A DNA stretch of 64,000 nucleotides from Climacium dendroides (GCA_950106755.1 OX467085.1:1984001-2048000); one strand, 5' to 3'; counted from the stretch's first letter, positions 50,492 to 63,891 are shown. The notes: a model not told the origin generated them from the letters alone. Numbers and translations: made by a program.

Positions 50492-52238
50492 AGTTGCAAA
50501 TCGTCGAAATAGTTAGGATTCATGGAAAAATGAAGTTTAAGAGAACCCTATTGCTTCCCCACACTTTTTCAATCGAAATGGGTGTTGAAGAATGAGACTC
50601 TAAAAATCATGTTGTATTCAATAGATACCAAAGCAATAAATTATAGGCTTTTGACGTGGAAGCATGTCCGAAATTATAACACACAAGTTGCAAATCGTCG
50701 AAATAGTTAGGATTCATGGAAAAATGAAGTTTAAGAGAACCGTATGGCTTCCCCACACTTTTTCAATTGAAATGGGTGTTGAAGAATGAGACTCTAAAAA
50801 TCATGTTGTATTTAATAGATACCAAACAAATCAATTATAGGCTTTTGACGTGGAAGCATGTCCGAAATTATAACACACAAGTTGCAAATCGTCGAAATAC
50901 TTAGGATTCATGGAAAAATGAAGTTTAAGAAAACCGTATGGCTTCCCCACACTTTTTCAATCGAAATGGGTGTTGAAGAATGAGACTGTAAAATTCATGT
51001 TGTATTCAATAGATACCAAAGCAATAAATTATAGGCTTTTGACGTCGAAGCATGTCCGAAATTATAACACACAAGTTGCAAATCGTCGAAATAGTTAGGA
51101 TTCATGGAAAAATGAAGTTTAAGAGAACCCTATTGCTTCCCCACACTTGTTCAATCGAAATGGGTGTTAAAAAAATCAGACTCTAAAAATCATGCTGTAT
51201 TTAATAGATACCAAACCAATCAATTATAGGCTTTTGACGTGGAAGCATGTCCGAAATTATAACACACAAGTTGCAAATCGTCGAAATACTTAGGATTCAT
51301 GGAAAAATGAAGTTTAAGAGAACCCTATTGCTTCCCCACACTTTTTCAATCGAAATGGGTGTTGAAGAATGAGACTCTAAAAATCATGTTGTATTCAATA
51401 GATACCAAAGCAATAAATTATAGGCTTTTGACGTGGAAGCATGTCCGAAATTATAACACACAAGTTGCAAATCGTCGAAATAGTTAGGATTCATGGAAAA
51501 ATGAAGTTTAAGAGAACCGTATGGCTTCCCCACACTTTTTCAATTGAAATGGGTGTTGAAGAATGAGACTCTAAAAATCATGTTGTATTTAATAGATACC
51601 AAACAAATCAATTATAGGCTTTTGACGTGGAAGCATGTCCGAAATTATAACACACAAGTTGCAAATCGTCGAAATACTTAGGATTCATGGAAAAATGAAG
51701 TTTAAGAAAACCGTATGGCTTCCCCACACTTTTTCAATCGAAATGGGTGTTGAAGAATGAGACTCTAAAATTCATGTTGTATTCAATAGATACCAAAGCA
51801 ATAAATTATAGGCTTTTGACGTGGAAGCATGTCCGAAATTATAACACACAAGTTGCAAATCGTCGAAATAGTTAGGATTCATGGAAAAATGAAGTTTAAG
51901 AGAACCGTATGGCTTCCCCACACTTTTTCAATTGAAATGGGTGTTGAAGAATGAGACTCTAAAAATCATGTTGTATTTAATAGATACCAAACAAATCAAT
52001 TATAGGCTTTTGACGTGGAAGCATGTCCGAAATTATAACACACAAGTTGCAAATCGTCGAAATACTTAGGATTCATGGAAAAATGAAGTTTAAGAAAACC
52101 GTATGGCTTCCCCACACTTTTTCAATCGAAATGGGTGTTGAAGAATGAGACTCTAAAATTCATGTTGTATTCAATAGATACCAAAGCAATAAATTATAGG
52201 CTTTTGACGTCGAAGCATGTCCGAAATTATAACACACA
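50492..52238. repeat. Short HORs: 4/5-monomer unit with internal dimer duplication
   Basis: The rare ACAAATCAATT unit followed by an ATACTTAGG/AAAATTCATG unit forms a pair present near 50.7, 51.46 and 51.85 kb. AAACAAATC occurs at 50824, 51601 and 51989 (777 and 388 bp apart). Segments 51463-51850 and 51851-52238 are directly adjacent dimers of 388 bp. A private CTGTAAAATTC lies near 50987. The block ends with a GACGTCG unit before the next HOR. Confidence 0.85.
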
Positions 52239-53598
52239 AGTTGCAAATCGTCGAAATAGTTAGGATTCATGGAAAAATGAAGTTTAAGAGAACCCTATTG
52301 CTTCCCCACACTTGTTCAATCGAAATGGGTGTTAAAAAAATCAGACTCTAAAAATCATGCTGTATTTAATAGATACCAAACCAATCAATTATAGGCTTTT
52401 GACGTGGAAGCATGTCCGAAATTATAACACACAAGTTGCAAATCGTCGAAATACTTAGGATTCATGGAAAAATGAAGTTTAAGAGAACCCTATTGCTTCC
52501 CCACACTTGTTCAATCGAAATGGGTGTTAAAAAAATCAGACTCTAAAAATCATGCTGTATTTAATAGATACCAAACCAATCAATTATAGGCTTTTGACGT
52601 GGAAGCATGTCCGAAATTATAACACACAAGTTGCAAATCGTCGAAATAGTTAGGATTCATGGAAAAATGAAGTTTAAGAGAACCCTATTGCTTCCCCACA
52701 CTTTTTCAATTGAAATGGGTGTTGAAGAATGAGACTCTAAAAATCATGTTGTATTCAATAGATAGCAAACCAATAAATTATAGGCTTTTGACGTGGAAGC
52801 ATGTCCGAAATTATAACACACAAGTTGCAAATCGTCGAAATAGTTAGGATTCATGGAAAAATGAAGTTTAAGAAAACCGTATGGCTTCCCCACACTTTTT
52901 CGATTGAAATGGGTGTTGAAGAATGAGACTCTAAAAATCATGTTGTATTCAATAGATAGCAAACCAATAAATTATAGGCTTTTCACGTCGAAGCATGTCC
53001 GAAATTATAACACACAAGTTGCAAATCGTCGAAATAGTTAGGATTCATGGAAAAATGAAGTTTAAGAGAACCCTATTGCTTCCCCACACTTTTTCAATCG
53101 AAATGGGTGTTGAAGAATGAGACTCTAAAAATCATGTTGTATTCAATAGATACCAAAGCAATAAATTATAGGCTTTTGACGTGGAAGCATGTCCGAAATT
53201 ATAACACACAAGTTGCAAATCGTCGAAATAGTTAGGATTCATGGAAAAATGAAGTTTAAGAGAACCGTATGGCTTCCCCACACTTTTTCAATTGAAATGG
53301 GTGTTGAAGAATGAGACTCTAAAAATCATGTTGTATTTAATAGATACCAAACCAATAAATTATAGGCTTTTGACGTGGAAGCATGTCCGAAATTATAACA
53401 CACAAGTTGCAAATCGTCGAAATACTTAGGATTCATGGAAAAATGAAGTTTAAGAAAACCGTATGGCTTCCCCACACTTTTTCAATCGAAATGGGTGTTG
53501 AAGAATGAGACTCTAAAATTCATGTTGTATTCAATAGATACCAAAGCAATAAATTATAGGGTTTTGACGTCGAAGCATGTCCGAAATTATAACACACA
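52239..53598. repeat. 7-monomer HOR, copy 1 (1360 bp)
   Basis: The unit opens with two type E units and a GATAGC unit (52761). It ends with an AAAATTCATG/AAAGCAAT/GACGTCG unit. Middle monomers differ from later copies. GATAGC recurs at 54121, 55481 and 56841, all 1360 bp apart. Landmarks 50.5-50.6 kb and 53.0-53.1 kb also match at 2525 bp. Confidence 0.83.
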
Positions 53599-54958
53599 AG
53601 TTGCAAATCGTCGAAATAGTTAGGATTCATGGAAAAATGAAGTTTAAGAGAACCCTATTGCTTCCCCACACTTGTTCAATCGAAATGGGTGTTAAAAAAA
53701 TCAGACTCTAAAAATCATGCTGTATTTAATAGATACCAAACCAATCAATTATAGGCTTTTGACGTGGAAGCATGTCCGAAATTATAACACACAAGTTGCA
53801 AATCGTCGAAATACTTAGGATTCATGGAAAAATGAAGTTTAAGAGAACCCTATTGCTTCCCCACACTTGTTCAATCGAAATGGGTGTTAAAAAAATCAGA
53901 CTCTAAAAATCATGCTGTATTTAATAGATACCAAACCAATCAATTATAGGCTTTTGACGTGGAAGCATGTCCGAAATTATAACACACAAGTTGCAAATCG
54001 TCGAAATAGTTAGGATTCATGGAAAAATGAAGTTTAAGAGAACCCTATTGCTTCCCCACACTTTTTCAATTGAAATGGGTGTTGAAGAATGAGACTCTAA
54101 AAATCATGTTGTATTCAATAGATAGCAAACCAATAAATTATAGGCTTTTGACGTGGAAGCATGTCCGAAATTATAACACACAAGTTGCAAATCGTCGAAA
54201 TAGTTAGGATTCATGGAAAAATGAAGTTTAAGAGAACCCTATTGCTTCCCCACACTTTTTCAATTGAAATGGGTGTTGAAGAATGAGACTCTAAAAATCA
54301 TGTTGTATTTAATAGATACCAAACCAATAAATTATAGGCTTTTGACGTCGAAGCATGTCCGAAATTATAACACACAAGTTGCAAATCGTCGAAATAGTTA
54401 GGATTCATGGAAAAATGAAGTTTAAGAGAACCGTATGGCTTCCCCACACTTTTTCAATTGAAATGGGTGTTGAAGAATGAGACTCTAAAAATCATGCTGT
54501 ATTTAATAGAAACCAAACCAATAAATTATAGGCTTTTGACGTGGAAGCATGTCCGAAATTATAACACACAAGTTGCAAATCGTCGAAATACTTAGGATTC
54601 ATGGAAAAATGAAGTTTAAGAAAACCGTATGGCTTCCCCACACTTTTTCAATTGAAATGGGTGTTGAAGAATGAGACTCTAAAAATCATGTTGTATTTAA
54701 TAGATACCAAACCAATCAATTATAGGCTTTTGACGTGGAAGCATGTCCGAAATTATAACACACAAGTTGCAAATCGTCGAAATAGTTAGGATTCATGGAA
54801 AAATGAAGTTTAAGAAAACCATATGGCTTCCCCACACTTTTTCAATTGAAATGGGTGTTGAAGAATGAGACTCTAAAAATCATGTTGTATTCAATAGATA
54901 CCAAAGCAATAAATTATAGGCTTTTGACGTCGAAGCATGTCCGAAATTATAACACACA
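53599..54958. repeat. 7-monomer HOR, copy 2 (1360 bp)
   Basis: Order: two type E units, GATAGC unit, GAGAACCC unit with GACGTCG, GAGAACCGTATGG unit with CATGCTG, ATACTTAGG unit with AATCAATT, then an AAAGCAAT unit. The final unit has a private CCATATGG near 54819. Confidence 0.88.
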
Positions 54959-56318
54959 AGCTGCAAATCGTCGAAATAGTTAGGATTCATGGAAAAATGA
55001 AGTTTAAGAGAACCCTATTGCTTCCCCACACTTGTTCAATCGAAATGGGTGTTAAAAAAATCAGACTCTAAAAATCATGCTGTATTTAATAGATACCAAA
55101 CCAATCAATTATAGGCTTTTGACGTGGAAGCATGTCCGAAATTATAACACACAAGTTGCAAATCGTCGAAATAGTTAGGATTCATGGAAAAATGAAGTTT
55201 AAGAGAACCCTATTGCTTCCCCACACTTGTTCAATCGAAATGGGTGTTAAAAAAATCAGACTCTAAAAATCATGCTGTATTTAATAGATACCAAACCAAT
55301 CAATTATAGGCTTTTGACGTGGAAGCATGTCCGAAATTATAACACACAAGTTGCAAATCGTCGAAATAGTTAGGATTCATGGAAAAATGAAGTTTAAGAG
55401 AACCCTATTGCTTCCCCACACTTTTTCAATTGAAATGGGTGTTGAAGAATGAGACTCTAAAAATCATGTTGTATTCAATAGATAGCAAACCAATAAATTA
55501 TAGGCTTTTGACGTGGAAGCATGTCCGAAATTATAACACACAAGTTGCAAATCGTCGAAATAGTTAGGATTCATGGAAAAATGAAGTTTAAGAGAACCCT
55601 ATTGCTTCCCCACACTTTTTCAATTGAAATGGGTGTTGAAGAATGAGACTCTAAAAATCATGTTGTATTTAATAGATACCAAACCAATAAATTATAGGCT
55701 TTTGACGTCGAAGCATGTCCGAAATTATAACACACAAGTTGCAAATCGTCGAAATAGTTAGGATTCATGGAAAAATGAAGTTTAAGAGAACCGTATGGCT
55801 TCCCCACACTTTTTCAATTGAAATGGGTGTTGAAGAATGAGACTCTAAAAATCATGCTGTATTTAATAGAAACCAAACCAATAAATTATAGGCTTTTGAC
55901 GTGGAAGCATGTCCGAAATTATAACACACAAGTTGCAAATCGTCGAAATAGTTAGGATTCATGGAAAAATGAAGTTTAAGAAAACCGTATGGCTTCCCCA
56001 CACTTTTTCAATTGAAATGGGTGTTGAAGAATGAGACTCTAAAAATCATGTTGTATTTAATAGATACCAAACCAATCAATTATAGGCTTTTGACGTGGAA
56101 GCATGTCCGAAATTATAACACACAAGTTGCAAATCGTCGAAATAGTTAGGATTCATGGAAAAATGAAGTTTAAGAAAACCGTATGGCTTCCCCACACTTT
56201 TTCAATCGAAATGGGTGTTGAACAATGAGACTCTAAAATTCATGTTGTATTCAATAGATACCAAAGCAATAAATTATAGGCTTTTGACGTCGAAGCATGT
56301 CCGAAATTATAACACACA
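54959..56318. repeat. 7-monomer HOR, copy 3 (1360 bp)
   Basis: The order is the same as in copy 2. It begins with the rare AGCTGCAAAT start, shared only with the next copy at 56319. The last unit has TTGAACAATG and AAAATTCATG like copy 1, so it differs from copy 2 by a converted monomer. Confidence 0.9.
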
Positions 56319-57290
56319 AGCTGCAAATCGTCGAAATAGTTAGGATTCATGGAAAAATGAAGTTTAAGAGAACCCTATTGCTTCCCCACACTTGTTCAAT
56401 CGAAATGGGTGTTAAAAAAATCAGACTCTAAAAATCATGCTGTATTTAATAGATACCAAACCAATCAATTATAGGCTTTTGACGTGGAAGCATGTCCGAA
56501 ATTATAACACACAAGTTGCAAATCGTCGAAATAGTTAGGATTCATGGAAAAATGAAGTTTAAGAGAACCCTATTGCTTCCCCACACTTGTTCAATCGAAA
56601 TGGGTGTTAAAAAAATCAGACTCTAAAAATCATGCTGTATTTAATAGATACCAAACCAATCAATTATAGGCTTTTGACGTGGAAGCATGTCCGAAATTAT
56701 AACACACAAGTTGCAAATCGTCGAAATAGTTAGGATTCATGGAAAAATGAAGTTTAAGAGAACCCTATTGCTTCCCCACACTTTTTCAATTGAAATGGGT
56801 GTTGAAGAATGAGACTCTAAAAATCATGTTGTATTCAATAGATAGCAAACCAATAAATTATAGGCTTTTGACGTGGAAGCATGTCCGAAATTATAACACA
56901 CAAGTTGCAAATCGTCGAAATAGTTAGGATTCATGGAAAAATGAAGTTTAAGAGAACCCTATTGCTTCCCCACACTTTTTCAATTGAAATGGGTGTTGAA
57001 GAATGAGACTCTAAAAATCATGTTGTATTTAATAGATACCAAACCAATAAATTATAGGCTTTTGACGTGGAAGCATGTCCGAAATTATAACACACAAGTT
57101 GCAAATCGTCGAAATAGTTAGGATTCATGGAAAAATGAAGTTTAAGAAAACCGTATGGCTTCCCCACACTTTTTCAATTGAAATGGGTGTTGAAGAATGA
57201 GACTCTAAAAATCATGCTGTATTCAATAGAAACCAAACCAATAAATTATAGGCTTTTGACGTCGAAGCATGTCCGAAATTATAACACAGA
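56319..57290. repeat. 7-monomer HOR, partial copy 4 (5 monomers)
   Basis: The AGCTGCAAAT start and the two type E units, GATAGC unit and following units match copy 3 at +1360 bp. The match ends at about 57290, where an ATACTTAGG type E unit replaces the expected unit. ACACAGAAG near 57286 is a private change at the break. Confidence 0.85.
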
Positions 57291-58456
57291 AGTTGCAAAT
57301 CGTCGAAATACTTAGGATTCATGGAAAAATGAAGTTTAAGAGAACCCTATTGCTTCCCCACACTTGTTCAATCGAAATGGGTGTTAAAAAAATCAGACTC
57401 TAAAAATCATGCTGTATTTAATAGATACCAAACCAATCAATTATAGGCTTTTGACGTGGAAGCATGTCCGAAATTATAACACACAAGTTGCAAATCGTCG
57501 AAATAGTTAGGATTCATGGAAAAATGAAGTTTAAGAAAACCGTATGGCTTCCCCACACTTTTTCAATCGAAATGGGTGTTGAAGAATGAGACTCTAAAAA
57601 TCATGTTGTATTCAATAGATACCAAACCAATCAATTATAGGCTTTTGACGTGGAAGCATGTCCGAAATTATAACACACAAGTTGCAAATCGTCGAAATAG
57701 TTAGGATTCATGGAAAAATGAAGTTTAAGAAAACCCTATTGCTTCCCCACACTTTTTCAATTGAAATGGGTGTTGAAGAATGAGACTCTAAAAATCATGT
57801 TGTATTCAATAGATAGCAAACCAATAAATTATAGGCTTTTCACGTCGAAGCATGTCCGAAATTATAACACACAAGTTGCAAATCGACGAAATAGTTAGGA
57901 TTCATGGAAAAATGAAGTTTAAGAAAACCGTATGGCTTCCCCACACTTTTTCAATTGAAATGGGTGTTGAAGAATGAGACTCTAAAAATCATGTTGTATT
58001 TAATAGATACCAAACCAATCAATTATAGGCTTTTGACGTGGAAGCATGTCCGAAATTATAACACACAAGTTGCAAATCGTCGAAATAGTTAGGATTCATG
58101 GAAAAATGAAGTTTAAGAAAACCGTATGGCTTCCCCACACTTTTTCAATTGAAATGGGTGTTGAAGAATGAGACTCTAAAAATCATGCTGTATTTAATAG
58201 AAACCAAACCAATCAATTATAGGCTTTTGACGTCGAAGCATGTCCGAAATTATAACACACAAGTTGCAAATCGTCGAAATAGTTAGGATTCATGGAAAAA
58301 TGAAGTTTAAGAGAACCCTATTGCTTCCCCACACTTTTTCAATCGAAATGGGTGTTAAAAAAATCAGACTTTAAAAATCATGCTGTATTTAATAGAAACC
58401 AAACCAATCAATTATAGGCTTTTGACGTGGAAGCATGTCCGAAATCATAACAAACA
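57291..58456. repeat. Six mixed domain-2 monomers
   Basis: These are head-to-tail units, including a type E unit and a GATAGC/TTTTCACGTCG unit with CGACGAAAT near 57884. A 195-bp unit near 58350 has CAGACTTTAAAA. No clear HOR and no gene. Confidence 0.78.
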
Positions 58457-59039
58457 AGTTGCAAATCGTCGAAATAGTTAGGATTCATGGAAAAATGAAG
58501 TTTAAGAGAACCCTATTGCTTCCGCACACTTTTTCAATTAAAATGGGTGTTGAAGAATGAGACTCTAAAAATCATGTTGTATTCAATAGATACCAAACCA
58601 ATAAATTATAGGCTTTTGACGTCGAAGCATGTCCGAAATTATAACACACAAGTTGCAAATCTTCGAAATAGTTAGGATTCATGGAAAAATGAAGTTTAAG
58701 AGAACCCTATTGCTTCCCCACACTTGTTCAATCCAAATGGGTGTTAAAAAAATCAGACTCTAAAAATCATGCTGTATTTAATAGAAACCAAACCAATCAA
58801 TTATAGGCTTTTGACGTGGAAGCATGTCCGAAATTATAACACACAAGTTGCAAATCTTCGAAATAGTTAGGATTCATGGAAAAATGAAGTTTAAGAGAAC
58901 CCTATTGCTTCCCCACACTTTTTCAATTGAAATGGGTGTTGAAGAATGAGACTCTAAAAATCATTCTGTATTTAATAGATGCCAAACCAATAAATTATAG
59001 GCTTTTGACGTGGAAGCATGTCCGAAATTATAACACACA
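58457..59039. repeat. Trimer HOR copy 1 (583 bp)
   Basis: The three units carry in order CCGCACAC/CAATTAAAATGG; ATCTTCG/CACTTGTTC/CAATCCAAATGG; and ATCTTCG/CATTCTG/GATGCC. All recur at +583 bp (3 x 194 + 1). This is a clean short tandem duplication. Confidence 0.92.
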
Positions 59040-59622
59040 AGTTGCAAATCGTCGAAATAGTTAGGATTCATGGAAAAATGAAGTTTAAGAGAACCCTATT
59101 GCTTCCGCACACTTTTTCAATTAAAATGGGTGTTGAAGAATGAGACTCTAAAAATCATGTTGTATTCAATAGATACCAAACCAATAAATTATAGGCTTTT
59201 GACGTCGAAGCATGTCCGAAATTATAACACACAAGTTGCAAATCTTCGAAATAGTTAGGATTCATGGAAAAATGAAGTTTAAGAGAACCCTATTGCTTCC
59301 CCACACTTGTTCAATCCAAATGGGTGTTAAAAAAATCAGACTCTAAAAATCATGCTGTATTTAATAGAAACCAAACCAATCAATTATAGGCTTTTGACGT
59401 GGAAGCATGTCCGAAATTATAACACACAAGTTGCAAATCTTCGAAATAGTTAGGATTCATGGAAAAATGAAGTTTAAGAGAACCCTATTGCTTCCCCACA
59501 CTTTTTCAATTGAAATGGGTGTTGAAGAATGAGACTCTAAAAATCATTCTGTATTTAATAGATGCCAAACCAATAAATTATAGGCTTTTGACGTGGAAGC
59601 ATGTCCGAAATTATAACACACA
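59040..59622. repeat. Trimer HOR copy 2 (583 bp)
   Basis: The landmarks match copy 1 (CAATTAAAATGG near 59117, CAATCCAAATGG near 59312, GATGCC near 59562). I saw no clear difference between the two copies by eye. Confidence 0.92.
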
Positions 59623-59817
59623 AGTTGCAAATCGTCGAAATAGTTAGAATTCATGGAAAAATGAAGTTTCAGAGAACCCTATTGCTTCCCCACACTTGTT
59701 CAATCGAAATGGGTGTTAAAAAAATCAGACTCTAAAAATCATGCTGTATTTAATAGAAACCAAACCAATCAATTAAAGGCTGTTGACGTCGAAGCATGTC
59801 CGAAATCATAACACACA
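59623..59817. repeat. Last type E monomer (195 bp), end of domain 2
   Basis: This unit has TTAGAATTC, TTTCAGAG, CACTTGTTC, TTAAAAAAATCAG and GGCTGTTGACG. It is the combination seen near 41.0 and 44.3 kb. No type E unit follows in the remaining 4.2 kb. Confidence 0.88.
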
Positions 59818-62339
59818 AGTTGCAAATCGTCGAAATAGTTAGGATTCATGGAAAAATGAAGTTTAAGAAAACCGTATGGCTTCCCCACACTTTTTCAATC
59901 GAAATGGGTGTTGAAGAATGAGACTCTAAAAATCATGTTGTATTTAATAGATACCAAACCAATAAATTATAGGCTTTTGACGTCGAAGCATGTCCGAAAT
60001 TATAACACACAAGTTGCAAATCGTCGAAATAGTTAGGATTCATGGAAAAATGAAGTTTAAGAAAACCGTATGGCTTCCCCACACTTTTTCAATCGAAATG
60101 GGTGTTGAAGAATGAGACTCTAAAAATCATGTTGTATTTAATAGATACCAAACCAATAAATTATAGGCTTTTGACGTCGAAGCATGTCCGAAATTATAAC
60201 ACACAAGTTGCAAATCGTCGAAATAGTTAGGATTCATGGAAAAATGAAGTTTAAGAAAACCGTATGGCTTCCCCACACTTTTTCAATCGAAATGGGTGTT
60301 GAAGAATGAGACTCTAAAAATCATGTTGTATTCAATAGATACCAAACCAATAAATTATAGGCTTTTGACGTGGAAGCATGTCCGAAATTATAACACACAA
60401 GTTGCAAATCGTCGAAATAGTTAGGATTCATGGATAAATGAAGTTTAAGAGAACCCTATTGCTTCCCCACACTTTTTCAATTGAAATGGGTGTTGAAGAA
60501 TGAGACTCTAAAAATCATGTTGTATTTAATAGATACCAAACCAATAAATTATAGGCTTTTGACGTCGAAGCATGTCTGAAATTATAACACACAAGTTGCA
60601 AATCGTCGAAATAGTTAGGATTCATGGAAAAATGAAGTTTAAGAAAACCGTATGGCTTCCCCACACTTTTTCAATTGAAATGGGTGTTGAAGAATGAGAC
60701 TCTAAAAATCATGTTGTATTCAATAGATACCAAACCAATAAATTATAGGCTTTTGACGTCGAAGCATGTCTGAAATTATAACACACAAGTTGCAAATCGT
60801 CGAAATAGTTAGGATTCATGGAAAAATGAAGTTTAAGAAAACCGTATGGCTTCCCCACACTTTTTCAATTGAAATGGGTGTTGAAGAATGAGACTCTAAA
60901 AATCATGTTGTATTCAATAGATACCAAACCAATAAATTATAGGCTTTTGACGTCGAAGCATGTCCGAAATTATAACACACAAGTTGCAAATCGTCGAAAT
61001 AGTTAGGATTCATGGAAAAATGAAGTTTAAGAAAACCGTATGGCTTCCCCACACTTTTTCAATTGAAATGGGTGTTGAAGAATGAGACTCTAAAAATCAT
61101 GTTGTATTTAATAGATACCAAACCAATAAATTATAGGCTTTTGACGTCGAAGCATGTCCGAAATTATAACACACAAGTTGCAAATCGTCGAAATAGTTAG
61201 GATTCATGGAAAAATGAAGTTTAAGGGAACCCTATTGCTTCCCCACACTTTTTCAATTGAAATGGGTGTTGAAGAATGAGACTCTAAAAATCATGTTGTA
61301 TTTAATAGAAACCAAACCAATAAATTATAGGCTTTTGACGTCGAAGCATGTCCGAAATTATAACACACAAGTTTCAAATCTTCGAAATAGTTAGGATTCA
61401 TGGAAAAATGAAGTTTAAGAGAACCCTATTGCTTCCCCACACTTTTTCAATTGAAATGGGTGTTGAAGAATGAGACTCTAAAAATCATGTTGTATTCAAT
61501 AGATACCAAACCAATCAATTATAGGCTTTTGACGTGGAAGCATGTCCGAAATTATAACACACAAGTTGCAAATCGTCGAAATAGTTAGGATTCATGGAAA
61601 AATGAAGTTTAAGAAAACCGTATGGCTTCCCCACACTTTTTCAATTGAAATGGGTGTTGAAGAATGAGACTCTAAAAATCATGTTGTATTCAATAGATAC
61701 CAAACCAATAAATTATAGGCTTTTGACGTCGAAGCATGTCCGAAATTATAACACACAAGTTGCAAATCGTCGAAATAGTTAGGATTCATGGAAAAATGAA
61801 GTTTAAGAAAACCGTATGGCTTCCCCACACTTTTTCAATTGAAATGGGTGTTGAAGAATGAGACTCTAAAAATCATGTTGTATTTAATAGATACCAAACC
61901 AATAAATTATAGGCTTTTGACGTCGAAGCATGTCCGAAATTATAACACACAAGTTGCAAATCGTCGAAATAGTTAGGATTCATGGATAAATGAAGTTTAA
62001 GAGAACCCTATTGCTTCCCCACACTTTTTCAATTGAAATGGGTGTTGAAGAATGAGACTCTAAAAATCATGTTGTATTTAATAGATACCAAACCAATAAA
62101 TTATAGGCTTTTGACGTCGAAGCATGTCCGAAATTATAACACACAAGTTGCAAATCGTCGAAATAGTTAGGATTCATGGAAAAATGAAGTTTCAGGGAAC
62201 CCTATTGCTTCCCCACACTTTTTCAATTGAAATGGGTGTTGAAGAATGAGACTCTAAAAATCATGTTGTATTTAATAGAAACCAAACCAATAAATTATAG
62301 ACTTTTGACGTGGAAGCATGTCCGAAATTATAACACACA
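59818..62339. repeat. Domain 3: homogeneous 194-bp monomers, GACGTCG-rich
   Basis: Thirteen units, all 194 bp by the length sum and mostly with GACGTCG. Two adjacent units share GTCTGAAATT (60574 and 60768). AAGGGAACCC/TTCAGGGAACCC units near 61225 and 62193, each followed by a GTTTCAAATCTTCG unit, indicate a 970-bp (5-monomer) repeat. No gene. Confidence 0.82.
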
Positions 62340-63115
62340 AGTTTCAAATCTTCGAAATAGTTAGGATTCATGGAAAAATGAAGTTTAAGAGAACCCTATT
62401 GCTTCCCCACACTTTTTCAATTGAAATGGGTGTTGAAGAATGAGACTCTAAAAATCATGTTGTATTTAATAGATACCAAACCAATAAATTATAGGCTTTT
62501 GACGTCGAAGCATGTCCGAAATTATAACACACAAGTTGCAAATCGTCGAAATAGTTAGGATTCATGGATAAATGAAGTTTAAGAGAACCCTATTGCTTCC
62601 CCACACTTTTTCAATTGAAATGGGTGTTGAAGAATGAGACTCTAAAAATCATGTTGTATTTAATAGATACCAAACCAATAAATTATAGGCTTTTGACGTC
62701 GAAGCATGTCCGAAATTATAACACACAAGTTGCAAATCGTCAAAATACTTAGGATTCATGGAAAAATGAAGTTTAAGAAAACCGTATGGCTTCCCCACAC
62801 ATTTTCAATTGAAATGGGTGTTGAAGAATGAGACTCTAAAAATCATGTTGTATTCAATAGATACCAAACCAATAAATTATAGGCTTTTGACGTGGAAGCA
62901 TGTCCGAAATCATAACACACAAGTTGCAAATCGTCGAAATAGTTAGGATTCATGGAAAAATGAAGTTTAAGAAAACCCTATTGCTTCCCCACACTTTTTC
63001 AATTGAAATGGGTGTTGAAGAATGAGACTCTAAAAATCATGTTGTATTTAATAGAAACCAAACCAATAAATTATAGACTTTTGACGTGGAAGCATGTCCG
63101 AAATCATAACACACA
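62340..63115. repeat. 4-monomer HOR copy 1 (776 bp)
   Basis: The unit begins with AGTTTCAAATCTTCG, then a GGATAAATG unit, then a CGTCAAAATACTT unit (62739), and ends with TATAGACTTTTG. The landmarks recur at +776 bp. Confidence 0.87.
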
Positions 63116-63891
63116 AGTTTCAAATCTTCGAAATAGTTAGGATTCATGGAAAAATGAAGTTTAAGAGAACCCTATTGCTTCCCCACACTTTTTCAATTGA
63201 AATGGGTGTTGAAGAATGAGACTCTAAAAATCATGTTGTATTTAATAGATACCAAACCAATAAATTATAGGCTTTTGACGTCGAAGCATGTCCGAAATCA
63301 TAACACACAAGTTGCAAATCGTCGAAATAGTTAGGATTCATGGATAAATGAAGTTTAAGAGAACCCTATTGCTTCCCCACACTTTTTCAATTGAAATGGG
63401 TGTTGAAGAATGAGACTCTAAAAATCATGTTGTATTTAATAGATACCGAACCAATAAATTATAGGCTTTTGACGTGGAAGCATGTCCGAAATTATAACAC
63501 ACAAGTTGCAAATCGTCAAAATACTTAGGATTCATGGAAAAATGAAGTTTAAGAAAACCGTATGGCTTCCCCACACTTTTTCAATTGAAATGGGTGTTGA
63601 AGAATGAGACTCTAAAAATCATGTTGTATTCAATAGATACCAAACCAATCAATTATAGGCTTTTGACGTGGAAGCATGTCCGAAATTATAACACACAAGT
63701 TGCAAATCGTCGAAATAGTTAGGATTCATGGAAAAATGAAGTTTAAGAGAACCCTATTGCTTCCCCACACTTTTTCAATTGAAATGGGTGTTGAAGAATG
63801 AGACTCTAAAAATCATGTTGTATTCAATAGATACCAAACCAATAAATTATAGGCTTCTGAGGTGGAAGCATGTCCGAAATTATAACACACA
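63116..63891. repeat. 4-monomer HOR copy 2 (776 bp)
   Basis: The first three units match copy 1 (CGTCAAAATACTT near 63515). The fourth is replaced by a GAGAACCC unit ending in GGCTTCTGAGGTGG, where the normally invariant ACGT core reads AGGT (near 63859). Confidence 0.85.

Noticed and set aside
25745..52962. Short minus-strand open frames of 62-75 codons (e.g. 25745-25972, 31954-32181, 47109-47327, 52744-52962)
   Set aside because: All are read from the same stretch of the monomer in reverse and appear only where neighbouring monomers happen to lack a stop. They follow the HOR spacing and carry no protein family signal.
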